This document shows, piece after piece, positions 41,562 through 49,278 of a stretch of DNA of 49,278 nt. The position numbers and the translations under genes were made by a program. The notes beneath the pieces were generated by a model. It searched no databases, was not told the origin of the DNA, and was given only the letters and a program-made list of their open reading frames with translations. The stretch's first letter is position 1. The number at the start of each line of letters is the position of its first letter. Origin of the DNA: Clostridia bacterium (GTDB lineage: Bacteria; Bacillota; Clostridia; Oscillospirales; Acutalibacteraceae); NCBI GenBank assembly GCA_017550625.1, contig JAFZOL010000051.1, forward strand, positions 1 to 49,278. Direction: 5' to 3'.

Positions 41562-42038
41562 ATGAAAGAAGTCGACCTGTCGTTCCTCCGTTCGCTTCTC
41601 GGCGAATACGAGGGCGACCCCCACGCGCTGATCGAAATATTGCAGCGCGCGCAGGAGCATTACGGCTACCTGCCGAAAGAGGTGATCGCAGAAGTTTCGC
41701 GCGTCACGGGCACGCCCGCGGCGAAGATCATCGGCGTGGCCACGTTTTACGCCCAGTTCCGCCTGAACCCCGTGGGCAAATACCTCATCATGCTCTGCAA
41801 GGGCACGGCCTGCCACGTCAACGGGGCCGACGGCATCGAAAAGGCCGTTTCGGAAGAGCTCGGCGTCGGCGACGGCGAAACCACCCCCGACGGGCTTTTT
41901 ACCCTGAAAACGGTGGCGTGCCTCGGCTGCTGCTCGCTCTCGCCCGTGATGATGGTCAACGACGAGACCTTCGGGTCGCTCACGCCGCAAAAGGCCGTCG
42001 AGATTTTGCGCGGTTACCGCGGCGGAGAAAGGAGCTGA
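41562..42038 (+). CDS. NuoE-like [2Fe-2S] subunit of an NAD(P)H-linked complex
   Basis: A 158-residue thioredoxin-like ferredoxin subunit. Cluster ligands are Cys79, Cys84 (CKGTAC), Cys120 and Cys124 (CLGCC), the NuoE/HydC/HndA spacing, and the TFYAQF segment is typical. Its partner NuoF-like gene begins four bases after its stop. The ATG follows AAAGGAG. It carries electrons within the soluble flavin complex encoded here rather than in a membrane complex I, since no nuoA-N genes are near. Confidence 0.93.
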   Translation: MKEVDLSFLRSLLGEYEGDPHALIEILQRAQEHYGYLPKEVIAEVSRVTGTPAAKIIGVATFYAQFRLNPVGKYLIMLCKGTACHVNGADGIEKAVSEELGVGDGETTPDGLFTLKTVACLGCCSLSPVMMVNDETFGSLTPQKAVEILRGYRGGERS

Positions 42039-42042
42039 ACCC

Positions 42043-43788
42043 ATGCGCATCGTGATCGGAGAAGGCAGCTGCGGCATCGCCGCCGGCGCCGAAAAAATGT
42101 ATAAAGCCCTCGAGCCCCTCAAAAACGGGTTCTCGCTCGGCATCACCGGGTGCATCGGCATGTGTTTTTTAGAGCCGATCGCCGACATTTACGACGACAG
42201 GGGGCTGCTTCTCAAGCGCCTCGTGCGCGTCACGCCGAGCGACGCCCCGCGCATCGCCGCGGCGGTGACTTCCGGCGACCTCTCGTCTCTTTCCGACCTT
42301 GAGATCACCGACGACGATGCCTCGTTCCTCTCGAAGCAGACCCGCATCGCTCTCAGGCACTGCGGCAGGATCGACCCCGAGGACATCGGCTCCTATCTCG
42401 CCGACGACGGTTATCGGGCTATCACGAAGGTCCTAAAGGATTACACCCCCGAGCAGGTCATCGACGAGATCAAAACTTCGGGCCTCGCCGGCAGAGGCGG
42501 CGCGGGCTTCCCCACGTGGTTTAAGTGGGACGCCGCCCGCAAGGCCCCCGGCGACGAAAAATACCTCATCTGCAACGCCGACGAGGGCGACCCCGGCGCG
42601 TTCATGGACCGCGCTGTCATCGAAAGCGACCCCCATTCGCTCATCGAGGGCATGCTGATCGCAGCCTACGCCATCGGCGCCGAAAACGCCTTCGTCTACG
42701 TGCGCGCGGAATACCCGCTCGCGATCAAACGCCTCAAAAAAGCGATCGCCGACGCCGAAGCGAAGGGCTTCCTCGGCGAGCATATCCTCGGCACGGATTT
42801 CTCGCTCAGGCTCCGCATCAAGGCGGGCGCGGGCGCGTTCGTCTGCGGCGAAGAAACGGCGCTCATCGAATCGCTCGAGGGAAGCCGCGGCATGCCGCGC
42901 TTAAAGCCCCCGTTCCCGGCGCAAAAGGGCTACGTGGGCAAGCCCTCGAACATCAACAACGTCGAAACCTTCGCCAACGTCGCGTGGATCATTAACCACG
43001 GCGGCGCGGCCTTCGCCGCTATGGGCACCGAGACCAGCAAGGGCACCAAGGTGTTCGCCATCACGGGCAAGATCCGCCGCGGCGGCCTCGTGGAGATCCC
43101 GATGGGCCTCACGCTCCGGGACGTGATCTTCGGCATCGGCGGCGGCATCCGCGGCGGCAAGCGCTTCAAGGCCGTGCAGATGGGCGGCCCCTCGGGCGGG
43201 TGCATCCCCGAAAGCCTGCTCGACACCGTGATCGACTACAAGGCCCTCTCGGCCACGGGCGCGATCATGGGCAGCGGCGGCATGGTGGTGATGGACGAAG
43301 ACACCTGCATGGTGAACATGGCGAAGTTCTTCCTCGATTTCACCACCAAAGAATCCTGCGGCAAATGCGTGCCCTGCCGCGTCGGCACCAAGCGCATGTT
43401 CGAGATCCTCGACCGCATCACGAAGGGCGAGGGCGAGCAAAGCGACCTCGAAAAGCTCGAGACCCTCTGCGCCGGCGTCAAGGACGGCGCCCTGTGCGGC
43501 CTCGGCCAGACCGCGCCGAACCCCGTGCTCACCACGCTCAGATACTTCCGCGACGAATACGAGGCGCATATCAGCGAAAAGCGCTGCCCGGCGAAGGAAT
43601 GCCCTGCGCTGCGGCGCTACCGCATCGATCCGGCGCTTTGCCGCGGCTGCACGCTGTGCGCGCGCAAATGCCCCGTCGGCGCGATCAGCGGGGCGGTCAA
43701 GGAGCCCCACGCGATCGACCCGGCAGTCTGCGTGCGCTGCGGCGCGTGCGAAACCGCTTGCCGCTTCGGCGCGGTGATCGCCGAATGA
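42043..43788 (+). CDS. NuoF-like NAD(H)/FMN subunit with C-terminal ferredoxin domain
   Basis: A 581-residue flavoprotein. In order: a thioredoxin-like [2Fe-2S] domain (1-90; TGCIGMCF), the FMN/NAD fold (about 140-390; GRGGAGFPTW, ICNADEGDPGAFMDR), an SLBB strand region, the NADH [4Fe-4S] motif SCGKCVPCR (about 445) and two [4Fe-4S] clusters at the C-terminus (CRGCTLCARKCP, CVRCGACETACRF). This is the HydB/NfnF-like architecture of electron-bifurcating complexes. It is followed after 25 bases by an NfnB/GltD-like flavoprotein. Confidence 0.93.
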   Translation: MRIVIGEGSCGIAAGAEKMYKALEPLKNGFSLGITGCIGMCFLEPIADIYDDRGLLLKRLVRVTPSDAPRIAAAVTSGDLSSLSDLEITDDDASFLSKQTRIALRHCGRIDPEDIGSYLADDGYRAITKVLKDYTPEQVIDEIKTSGLAGRGGAGFPTWFKWDAARKAPGDEKYLICNADEGDPGAFMDRAVIESDPHSLIEGMLIAAYAIGAENAFVYVRAEYPLAIKRLKKAIADAEAKGFLGEHILGTDFSLRLRIKAGAGAFVCGEETALIESLEGSRGMPRLKPPFPAQKGYVGKPSNINNVETFANVAWIINHGGAAFAAMGTETSKGTKVFAITGKIRRGGLVEIPMGLTLRDVIFGIGGGIRGGKRFKAVQMGGPSGGCIPESLLDTVIDYKALSATGAIMGSGGMVVMDEDTCMVNMAKFFLDFTTKESCGKCVPCRVGTKRMFEILDRITKGEGEQSDLEKLETLCAGVKDGALCGLGQTAPNPVLTTLRYFRDEYEAHISEKRCPAKECPALRRYRIDPALCRGCTLCARKCPVGAISGAVKEPHAIDPAVCVRCGACETACRFGAVIAE

Positions 43789-43813
43789 CCGGAAAGGGGA
43801 GAGGTGAACCGAC

Positions 43814-45841
43814 ATGAGTGAATATGTAAATATCAAAATAAACGGCGTGCCCGTGGCCGCCGAAAGGGACGATACGATCCTGCTCGCCGCCGAGCGCGCG
43901 GGCGTGCACATCCCGAACCTCTGCTATCTCAAAGAGCTCTCGCCCTACGGCGCGTGCGGCATGTGCGTGGTCGAAACGAACGTCTCGCCCAAGCTCCTGC
44001 GCGCCTGCTCCGCGAAGGTGAGCGAGGGCATGGAGATCGATACCGAGAGCGAGCGCGTGCTGCGCGCAAGGCGTCTGTCGCTCGAGCTCATGATGGGCGA
44101 CCACGACGGCGACTGCGTCGCGCCATGCGTGCTCAACTGCCCGGCGCACACGAACTGCCAGAAATATCTCGCCGAGATCGCGGCGGGCGACTACGCCGCC
44201 GCCCTCGACACGATCCGCGAAAAGATCCCGCTGCCTGCCAGCATCGGCCGCGTCTGCCCGCACCCGTGTGAAACGGCGTGCCGCCGCAAAAACGTCGAAG
44301 CGCCGCTCTCCATCTGCGCGCTCAAGGCCTTCGCCGCCGACCGGATGTACGAAAAGGGCCTTCCCGTGCCCGAAAAAGCCCCCGCCACCGGCAAAAGCGT
44401 CGGCGTGATCGGCGCGGGTCCCGCGGGCCTCACGGCGGCCTATCAACTCTCAAAACGCGGGCACAAGGTCGTCGTCTACGACAAAATGCCGAAGCCCGGC
44501 GGCATGCTGCGCTACGGCATCCCCGAATACCGCCTCCCGAAGGCCGTGCTCGACCGCGAGATCGACGTGATCAAAGCCCTCGGGGCCGAAATCATTTCTA
44601 ACTGCGAGATCGGGCGCGACGTTACGGTCGAAGAGCTCCGTGCTCGCCACGACGCCCTTCTCGTCGCCAACGGCGCGTGGAAGAGCGCCTCGATCCGCTG
44701 CCCGGGCGAAGACCTCGCCGGCGTGTTCGGCGGAATCGACTTTTTGCGTGAAGCCGCCCTCGGCGGCAGGCCCGCCATCGGCGAGCGCACCGTGATCGTC
44801 GGCGGCGGCAACACCGCCATGGACGCGTGCCGCACCGCAGTTCGCCTCGGGGCGAAAGAAGTCAGCGTCGTCTACCGGCGCACCCGCGCCGAAATGCCTG
44901 CCGAGGACGTTGAGATCGACGAAGCCCTTGAAGAGGGCGTAACCTTCCGTTTTCTCACGAACCCCGCCGAGATCCTCGGGTCCGACGGTAAGGTCAGCGG
45001 TGTCAAGCTGCAGGTCATGCAGCTCGGCGAGCCCGACGCGAAGGGGCGCCGCCGTCCCGTGCCCGTGGAGGGCGAGTTCCTGTATCTCGACGCCGATTCC
45101 GTCATCATCGCCGCCGGGCAGAAAAACGACCCCGCCGGGTTCGAAGCCCTGCCCGTGACCGACCGGGGCACCATCGCGGCCGACGAACGCTCCTTCTTAA
45201 CGTCCCTTCCCGGCGTCTTCGCCGCGGGCGACGCCGTGAACAAGGGCGCCGGCATCGCGGTCGAGGCCATCGCCGCGGCAAACGCCGCCTCCCTTGCCGT
45301 CGACGCGTACCTGAAAGGGGAGCCCTATATCTCAAAAGACCCCGTGCTCTCGCGCCGTGACGAAAAGGATATCGACTTTTCGCAATACGAAAAACGCCCC
45401 CGCGCCGCCATGCCGCAGCGCCCCGCTTCCGAAAGACGAAACGACTTCGGCGAGATCAACCTCGGCTTCGACGAGGAGACCGCGAAAAACGAGGCGGCCC
45501 GCTGCCTCAAATGCGGCTGCCACGACTACGGCGAATGCAGCCTGATCCGCTACGCCGACCGATATGACGTCGACTGCAAACGCTACGCCGGCGAGTTCCA
45601 CCCGCGCTTCACCGAGTCGTCGCTCGGCGCCATCGAGCGCAACCAAAATAAGTGCATCCTGTGCAACCTCTGCGTGCGCGTGTGCGAAACCGAGGCCAAA
45701 CGCGGCATCCTCGGCCTCGTGGGCAGGGGCTTTACCACCGTCATCAAGCCCGAATTCGGCGATCTCGACGTCGCCGCGATCTGCCGCGGCTGCCTCAAAT
45801 GCGCCGGGGCCTGCCCCACCGGGGCGCTCAAGATCCTCTGA
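43814..45841 (+). CDS. NfnB/GltD-like FAD oxidoreductase with N-terminal [2Fe-2S] and C-terminal ferredoxin domains
   Basis: A 675-residue flavoprotein. Residues 1-95 are a NuoG-like [2Fe-2S] domain (Cys39, then GACGMC). Residues about 100-190 are the GltD-type [4Fe-4S] region (CVLNCPAHTNC, CPHPCETACRR). Residues about 195-510 are the FAD and NADPH folds (GVIGAGPAGLTAAYQLS, VIVGGGNTAMDACRTA, FAAGDAVNKG). The C-terminus has two [4Fe-4S] motifs (CILCNLCVRVC, CRGCLKCAGACP). With the two preceding genes this matches the three-subunit Sporomusa-type Nfn transhydrogenase, proposed to couple NADH, NADPH and ferredoxin. No hydrogenase or formate dehydrogenase gene adjoins. Confidence 0.9.
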   Translation: MSEYVNIKINGVPVAAERDDTILLAAERAGVHIPNLCYLKELSPYGACGMCVVETNVSPKLLRACSAKVSEGMEIDTESERVLRARRLSLELMMGDHDGDCVAPCVLNCPAHTNCQKYLAEIAAGDYAAALDTIREKIPLPASIGRVCPHPCETACRRKNVEAPLSICALKAFAADRMYEKGLPVPEKAPATGKSVGVIGAGPAGLTAAYQLSKRGHKVVVYDKMPKPGGMLRYGIPEYRLPKAVLDREIDVIKALGAEIISNCEIGRDVTVEELRARHDALLVANGAWKSASIRCPGEDLAGVFGGIDFLREAALGGRPAIGERTVIVGGGNTAMDACRTAVRLGAKEVSVVYRRTRAEMPAEDVEIDEALEEGVTFRFLTNPAEILGSDGKVSGVKLQVMQLGEPDAKGRRRPVPVEGEFLYLDADSVIIAAGQKNDPAGFEALPVTDRGTIAADERSFLTSLPGVFAAGDAVNKGAGIAVEAIAAANAASLAVDAYLKGEPYISKDPVLSRRDEKDIDFSQYEKRPRAAMPQRPASERRNDFGEINLGFDEETAKNEAARCLKCGCHDYGECSLIRYADRYDVDCKRYAGEFHPRFTESSLGAIERNQNKCILCNLCVRVCETEAKRGILGLVGRGFTTVIKPEFGDLDVAAICRGCLKCAGACPTGALKIL

Positions 45842-45864
45842 TCGCCCGGGCAACGGCGGGTTGC

Positions 45865-45893
45865 TTGACGGCACGCCGAAAGCGCGGTACAAT
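45865..45893 (+). promoter_or_regulatory. Promoter of the XRE/zinc-ribbon gene
   Basis: TTGACG (45865-45870) and TACAAT (45888-45893), 17-nt spacer, 29 bases before the ATG. Confidence 0.75.
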
Positions 45894-45922
45894 GGGATCA
45901 GCAAAACGAAGGAGGTCCCCTT

Positions 45923-46687
45923 ATGAATACGAGAGACGTTATTAAAGAACTCAGAACGAAAAAAGGCCTGTCGCAGGATGAGCTCGCCGATCGGGTCTTC
46001 GTGACCCGCCAGGCGGTCTCGCGCTGGGAGACCGGCGAGACCGTGCCGAACACCGAAACGCTCATGCTGTTGTCGAACCTGTTCGGGGTGTCCATCAACA
46101 CCCTGCTCGGCTCGCCGCAGAAGCTCATCTGCCAGTGCTGCGGCATGCCGCTCGAAGATGAGATCATCGGCAAAAACGCCGACGGCTCGCTCAACGAGGA
46201 CTACTGCAAATGGTGCTACGCCGACGGCACCTACACCTACCACGACATGGACGACCTCATCGACGTGTGCGTCAAGCACATGGTCGGCGAGCACTTCACC
46301 GAGGAGCAGGCGCGCGCCTACATGAAGCAGACCCTGCCGCACCTCGACTACTGGAAGCGCTACGAGGAGCTCAGCGACGACGGCCAGTTCGAGGCGTTCA
46401 AACGGCAGCTCGTGGACGAGATCAACGCCCTCGGGATCGAGGGCATGCCCAAGGTCGAAAAGCTCAGCGCCCTCGTCGGCAGCTACGTGAACCTCGCATA
46501 CCCCCTCCCGGGCGGCGCGACCGTCAAGTTCCTTGACGACGGCGCCACCTACCTCGGCACGCAGCTCGAATCCCCGTTCGGCGGCGAGCGCTGCTTCGGC
46601 GTGCTCGCGAACATGGATTTCATCCTTGTGTGCACTTACGATGCCGGGGGCGAGAACCCCGAGCTCGTGCTTTACAAAAAGAGATGA
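45923..46687 (+). CDS. XRE-family regulator with zinc-ribbon domain
   Basis: A 254-residue protein. Residues 5-62 are an XRE helix-turn-helix (LRTKKGLSQDELADRVFVTRQAVSRWETG). Residues 70-100 are a zinc-ribbon with CQCCGMPL and DYCKWCYADGTY, and TYHDMDDLIDVCVKHMVGEHF matches the tail of that putative zinc-ribbon family. Residues about 160-254 form a small C-terminal domain (FDDGATYLGTQLESPFGGERCFGVL-like) of unknown role. The start has AAGGAGG upstream and a clear promoter. It may sense metal or redox state; the target genes are unknown. Confidence 0.85.
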   Translation: MNTRDVIKELRTKKGLSQDELADRVFVTRQAVSRWETGETVPNTETLMLLSNLFGVSINTLLGSPQKLICQCCGMPLEDEIIGKNADGSLNEDYCKWCYADGTYTYHDMDDLIDVCVKHMVGEHFTEEQARAYMKQTLPHLDYWKRYEELSDDGQFEAFKRQLVDEINALGIEGMPKVEKLSALVGSYVNLAYPLPGGATVKFLDDGATYLGTQLESPFGGERCFGVLANMDFILVCTYDAGGENPELVLYKKR

Positions 46688-46723
46688 CCGGCTTCCGGCC
46701 GCGCTGAAAAGGGAGGGCGCCGT

Positions 46724-47302
46724 ATGTGCTGCCGCTATTATTTCAGCCACCGTCCCGAAGAGGACGAGGCGAGCACGATCCTGTCCCTGATGGAGCGGGA
46801 CTATCCCGGCGCGTATAAGCTTGGCGAGATCTTTCCGGGCGATACCGCCGCCGCGGTGATCGGTGAGGAAAAGCGCCTTCGCCACGTGCCCGCCGTGTTC
46901 GGCTTTCCGGGGTTCAAACCGAACGCTCTGATCCTCAACGCCCGCGCCGAGACCGCCGCCGACAAGCCCACCTTCGCCGAAAGCCTGCGCTATCGCCGCG
47001 TGATATTGCCGGCCAACGGCTTCTTCGAGTGGGGCCGCGACGAAAACAAGACGAAATACCTTTTCACGCTCGACGGTCTTCGCACCCTCTATCTCGGCGG
47101 GCTCTATAAGCTCGTCGAGGGCAAATACCGCTTCGTGATCCTCACGCGCCCGGCCAACGACTCGATGCGCGAGGTGCACGACCGCATGCCCGTCATCGTC
47201 GGCGCGCGGGACGTGCGCCCCTATCTCACCGACCCCGCCGCCGCGATCGAGCTGATCTCCGCCCCCGCGCCGATGCTCCACCGCACCCCGGCGGACCCCT
47301 GA
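46724..47302 (+). CDS. SRAP-family (HMCES/YedK) abasic-site DNA-protein crosslinking protein
   Basis: A 192-residue SRAP-domain protein. The catalytic Cys2 follows the initiator Met (MCCRY), LILNARAETAADKPTF and VILPANGFFEW give the conserved Asn, Glu and active-site strand, and VHDRMPVIV provides the conserved His. SRAP proteins form a thiazolidine crosslink with abasic sites in single-stranded DNA to shield them. The ATG has GGGAGG upstream, and it follows the XRE gene by 36 bases, so it may share that promoter. Confidence 0.9.
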   Translation: MCCRYYFSHRPEEDEASTILSLMERDYPGAYKLGEIFPGDTAAAVIGEEKRLRHVPAVFGFPGFKPNALILNARAETAADKPTFAESLRYRRVILPANGFFEWGRDENKTKYLFTLDGLRTLYLGGLYKLVEGKYRFVILTRPANDSMREVHDRMPVIVGARDVRPYLTDPAAAIELISAPAPMLHRTPADP

Positions 47303-47307
47303 CCGCC

Positions 47308-47339
47308 AAAACGCACCCTCATCCGAGAGTGCGTTTTTT
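47308..47339 (+). terminator. Terminator after the SRAP gene
   Basis: AAAACGCAC/GTGCGTTTT with an inner CTC/GAG helix, an ATCC loop and six T. Confidence 0.85.
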
Positions 47340-47353
47340 CGTCCCGCTTTCTC

Positions 47354-47382
47354 TTGTTTTTTCCGTCACTATGTGTTAAAAT
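47354..47382 (+). promoter_or_regulatory. Promoter of the secreted hydrolase gene
   Basis: TTGTTT (47354-47359) and TAAAAT (47377-47382) with a 17-nt spacer. Confidence 0.65.
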
Positions 47383-47402
47383 GTAACAGAGGTGACATGA
47401 TC

Positions 47403-49040
47403 ATGAAAAAAGCAATTGCCTTCCTGTTGTGCGCCGTCCTGCTTTGGGCGGCGGCGTTCCCCGTTTTCGCGGTGGATTACTCAAACCCCAGCCGTGAGAT
47501 CCCGGTGGTGCTGATCGGCGGCGACGGCGACCCCATTTACGACGCCGACGGCAATCTGGTGCTCGACGCCTCGCACATCACGATGGTGTTCGGCGGCGTG
47601 GATTCAAGCGAAGCCTACAAGTCGATCGCCAACGTCCTTCAGCCGATGCTGCTCGAGGGCATCCTGTTCAACAAGTGGGATAATTACTACGCCGCGCTCG
47701 AAAGCGAGATCGGCGAGCTGACCGCTTCCTTCCGTCTGGACGAAAACGGCAACGCGGTGAACGGCACCTCGGTCTCCCCGAAGCGGTTCGAGGATATGGA
47801 AAAGGCCCTGTCCGTCGACAAGAAGATCAAAAAAGGGTATTACGCGTATAACGACTACCATTTCTGGTACGACTGGCGTCTCGATCCGCTCGAGATCGCC
47901 GATCAGCTTGCGGACTACATCGACCGCGTGCTCGCCGTCACCGGCGCGCCCAAGGTCGCGATCATCAGCCGGTGCGTGGGCACCAACGTCGCGATGGCTT
48001 ACGTCGCGAAATACGGCACCGAAAAGGTCTACGGCTTCGGCATCGACGGCACCATCACCAACGGCGGCGAGTTTCTCAGCGACGCCATCAGCGGCAAATT
48101 CAAGCTCGACGGCCCCGCGCTTGAGCGTTTTCTGACGGACTATGACATGCTCGGCATGTTCGATATCTCCGAGTTCGCCATGGCGTCGGTCGACCTTCTC
48201 GTGAAGAGCGGCGCGCTCAACGCCGGCGACAAGCTGCTGCGCGCCACGATCTACGATAAGATCGAGCAAGGCGCCACCTCCGCGATCGCGCTGAGCACCG
48301 TGTTCACCATGCCCTGCTACTGGGGCTTCGTGTGCAAAGAGGACTACGAGACCGCCAAAGACTACGTGTTCGGTGAGGAGGGCAGCGAAAAGCGCGTGAA
48401 ATATGCCGGCCTCATCGCGAAGCTCGACGCCTATCACGAGACCGTCCGCCTGCATCTCACCGATCTGTACGCGCAGATGAAAAATGACGGCGCGAACATC
48501 GCGATCATCTCGAAATACGGCTTCCAGATGGTGCCGATCTGCGAATCGTGCGACGCGATCTCCGACCAATACGCGTCCGTCACGCGCTCCTCCTTCGGGG
48601 CGACCACGGGCACGATCTACGAGCCGCTCCCGGCCGACTATCTCGAAGCCCGCCGCGCCGCCGGGTACGGGCGCTACCTCAGCCCCGACGGCTGCGTGGA
48701 CGCCTCCACCTGCCTCTATCCCGATTACACGTGGTTCACCAAGGGCATCCGCCACGGCGACTGGCAGGACGTCGAGAACCAGATCCTCTACACCGTGCTC
48801 ACCGCCGACCGGCAGCTGACCGTGGACGACCTGCCCTATACGCAGTTCATCGTCTATGACGACGAGACGGGCGAAGTCTCGCCCATGACCGCCGAAAACT
48901 GCGCTACCGAATACTGGGAGGCCGACAGGGAAAAGGACTATCCCACGAGCATATTCGTGCGTATCCGGCAGTATTTCGAGTCCCTGCGCACCTGGCTGCG
49001 CCTTGCCTTCGCCCTTCTCAAAGAAAAAGCCGCCGCGTAA
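47403..49040 (+). CDS. Secreted LCAT-like alpha/beta hydrolase with cysteine nucleophile position
   Basis: A 545-residue exported protein. The signal peptide is MKKAIAFLLCAVLLWAAA plus FPVFA, cleaved near 23. The mature part opens with PVVLIGGDGDPIY, has the LCAT-type WYDWRLDPLEIADQLADYI segment (about 156-175) and a nucleophile elbow IISRCVGTN with Cys191 where lipases have Ser. WFTKGIRHGDW near 440 probably supplies the catalytic His. Two TMSA-like or repeat domains were not seen. A C-terminal amphipathic stretch (IRQYFESLRTWLRLAFALL) could touch the membrane. The start at 47403 fits GAGGTG at eight bases; two upstream ATGs are too close or unsupported. Confidence 0.75.
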   Translation: MKKAIAFLLCAVLLWAAAFPVFAVDYSNPSREIPVVLIGGDGDPIYDADGNLVLDASHITMVFGGVDSSEAYKSIANVLQPMLLEGILFNKWDNYYAALESEIGELTASFRLDENGNAVNGTSVSPKRFEDMEKALSVDKKIKKGYYAYNDYHFWYDWRLDPLEIADQLADYIDRVLAVTGAPKVAIISRCVGTNVAMAYVAKYGTEKVYGFGIDGTITNGGEFLSDAISGKFKLDGPALERFLTDYDMLGMFDISEFAMASVDLLVKSGALNAGDKLLRATIYDKIEQGATSAIALSTVFTMPCYWGFVCKEDYETAKDYVFGEEGSEKRVKYAGLIAKLDAYHETVRLHLTDLYAQMKNDGANIAIISKYGFQMVPICESCDAISDQYASVTRSSFGATTGTIYEPLPADYLEARRAAGYGRYLSPDGCVDASTCLYPDYTWFTKGIRHGDWQDVENQILYTVLTADRQLTVDDLPYTQFIVYDDETGEVSPMTAENCATEYWEADREKDYPTSIFVRIRQYFESLRTWLRLAFALLKEKAAA

Positions 49041-49067
49041 GGGCGGTGCAGATAAGGGATAATATAG

Positions 49068-49278
49068 CCGCAGCGGCGCACTTGTTTGTGAAATACTGCG
49101 TTGCAGGGGACGGATAACCGTCAGGTTTATCCGTCCTCTGCGCCTTGTCTTTCGCAAAAATTGCATCCTCTGCGGTGCGAAGCAGTTTTGTCGCCAGCTA
49201 TTTATCGTCCGAACAATCTGAACGGCAGGGGATAATCCTGGCGGATATCCCCTGCCGGGCGGGCAGTTCGGGCGGGAA
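49068..49278. repeat. 211-nt structured dispersed repeat, copy 2
   Basis: Same orientation as 19-229 and cut by the window edge at or near its end. Hairpin 1 (49103-49141) and hairpin 2 (49223-49257) are kept, with paired changes relative to copy 1. It lies 27 bases after the secreted hydrolase gene. Confidence 0.85.

Overview
The window looks like chromosome of a GC-rich, Gram-positive anaerobe of the Clostridia (Oscillospirales-like gut Firmicute). The signs are AAGGAGG-type ribosome sites, TTGACA/TATAAT promoters, TTG and GTG starts, a transcription-terminating T-box, ferredoxin-linked oxidoreductases and MBOAT/DHHW/DUF4358 surface genes. No rRNA, CRISPR array, phage structural gene or insertion-sequence transposase was seen. 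Both ends carry the same 211-nt direct repeat, about 90% identical, which folds into two long hairpins with compensatory base changes.

Layout. 0.3-5.5 kb: a CofE-type ligase, an alpha/beta hydrolase, a GGGtGRT protein with an Fe-S scaffold protein, and an AraC regulator. 5.6-11.4 kb: a sugar-acid operon (SDR mannonate oxidoreductase, PfkB/KDG kinase, 6-phosphogluconate dehydrogenase, HAD phosphatase and a LarA-like nickel epimerase homolog). The genes between 1.5 and 11.6 kb are separated by short tandem repeats of 7, 8 and 9 nt period that were not seen elsewhere in the window. 11.5-13.2 kb: a two-domain GNAT protein and a membrane protein.

13.6-28.4 kb is the most coherent block, 12 genes on the + strand. 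It holds a 2-isopropylmalate-synthase-like protein that has lost its catalytic metal site but kept the leucine-sensing domain; a TIM-barrel/acyl-CoA-ligase fusion; two XRE-cupin-acyl-CoA-ligase fusions; an omega-amidase-like hydrolase; a branched-chain aminotransferase; a P-loop ATPase; a four-subunit 2-oxoacid:ferredoxin oxidoreductase (VOR type); and an amidohydrolase. A T-box riboswitch with probable valine specifier GTC precedes the second XRE-cupin-ligase. Together they suggest interconversion of branched-chain amino acids, 2-oxo acids, acyl-CoAs and carboxylic acids under control of valine tRNA charging and perhaps direct ligand sensing.

28.6-34.7 kb: tRNA-Arg(ACG) followed by a lower-GC island bounded by 24-bp direct repeats. 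The island carries a serine recombinase, an ECF sigma/anti-sigma pair and a surface O-acetylation set (DUF4358 lipoprotein, MBOAT, DHHW). 34.7-41.5 kb: small accessory genes (several GNAT proteins, a P-loop protein, an alpha-galactosidase fused in frame to an SF0329-like domain, an SGNH hydrolase, a DUF5131 protein) and a dense hairpin array. 41.5-45.8 kb: a three-gene NuoE/NuoF/NfnB-like flavin complex, probably an electron-bifurcating transhydrogenase. 45.9-49.0 kb: an XRE/zinc-ribbon protein, a SRAP protein and a secreted alpha/beta hydrolase with cysteine in the nucleophile position.
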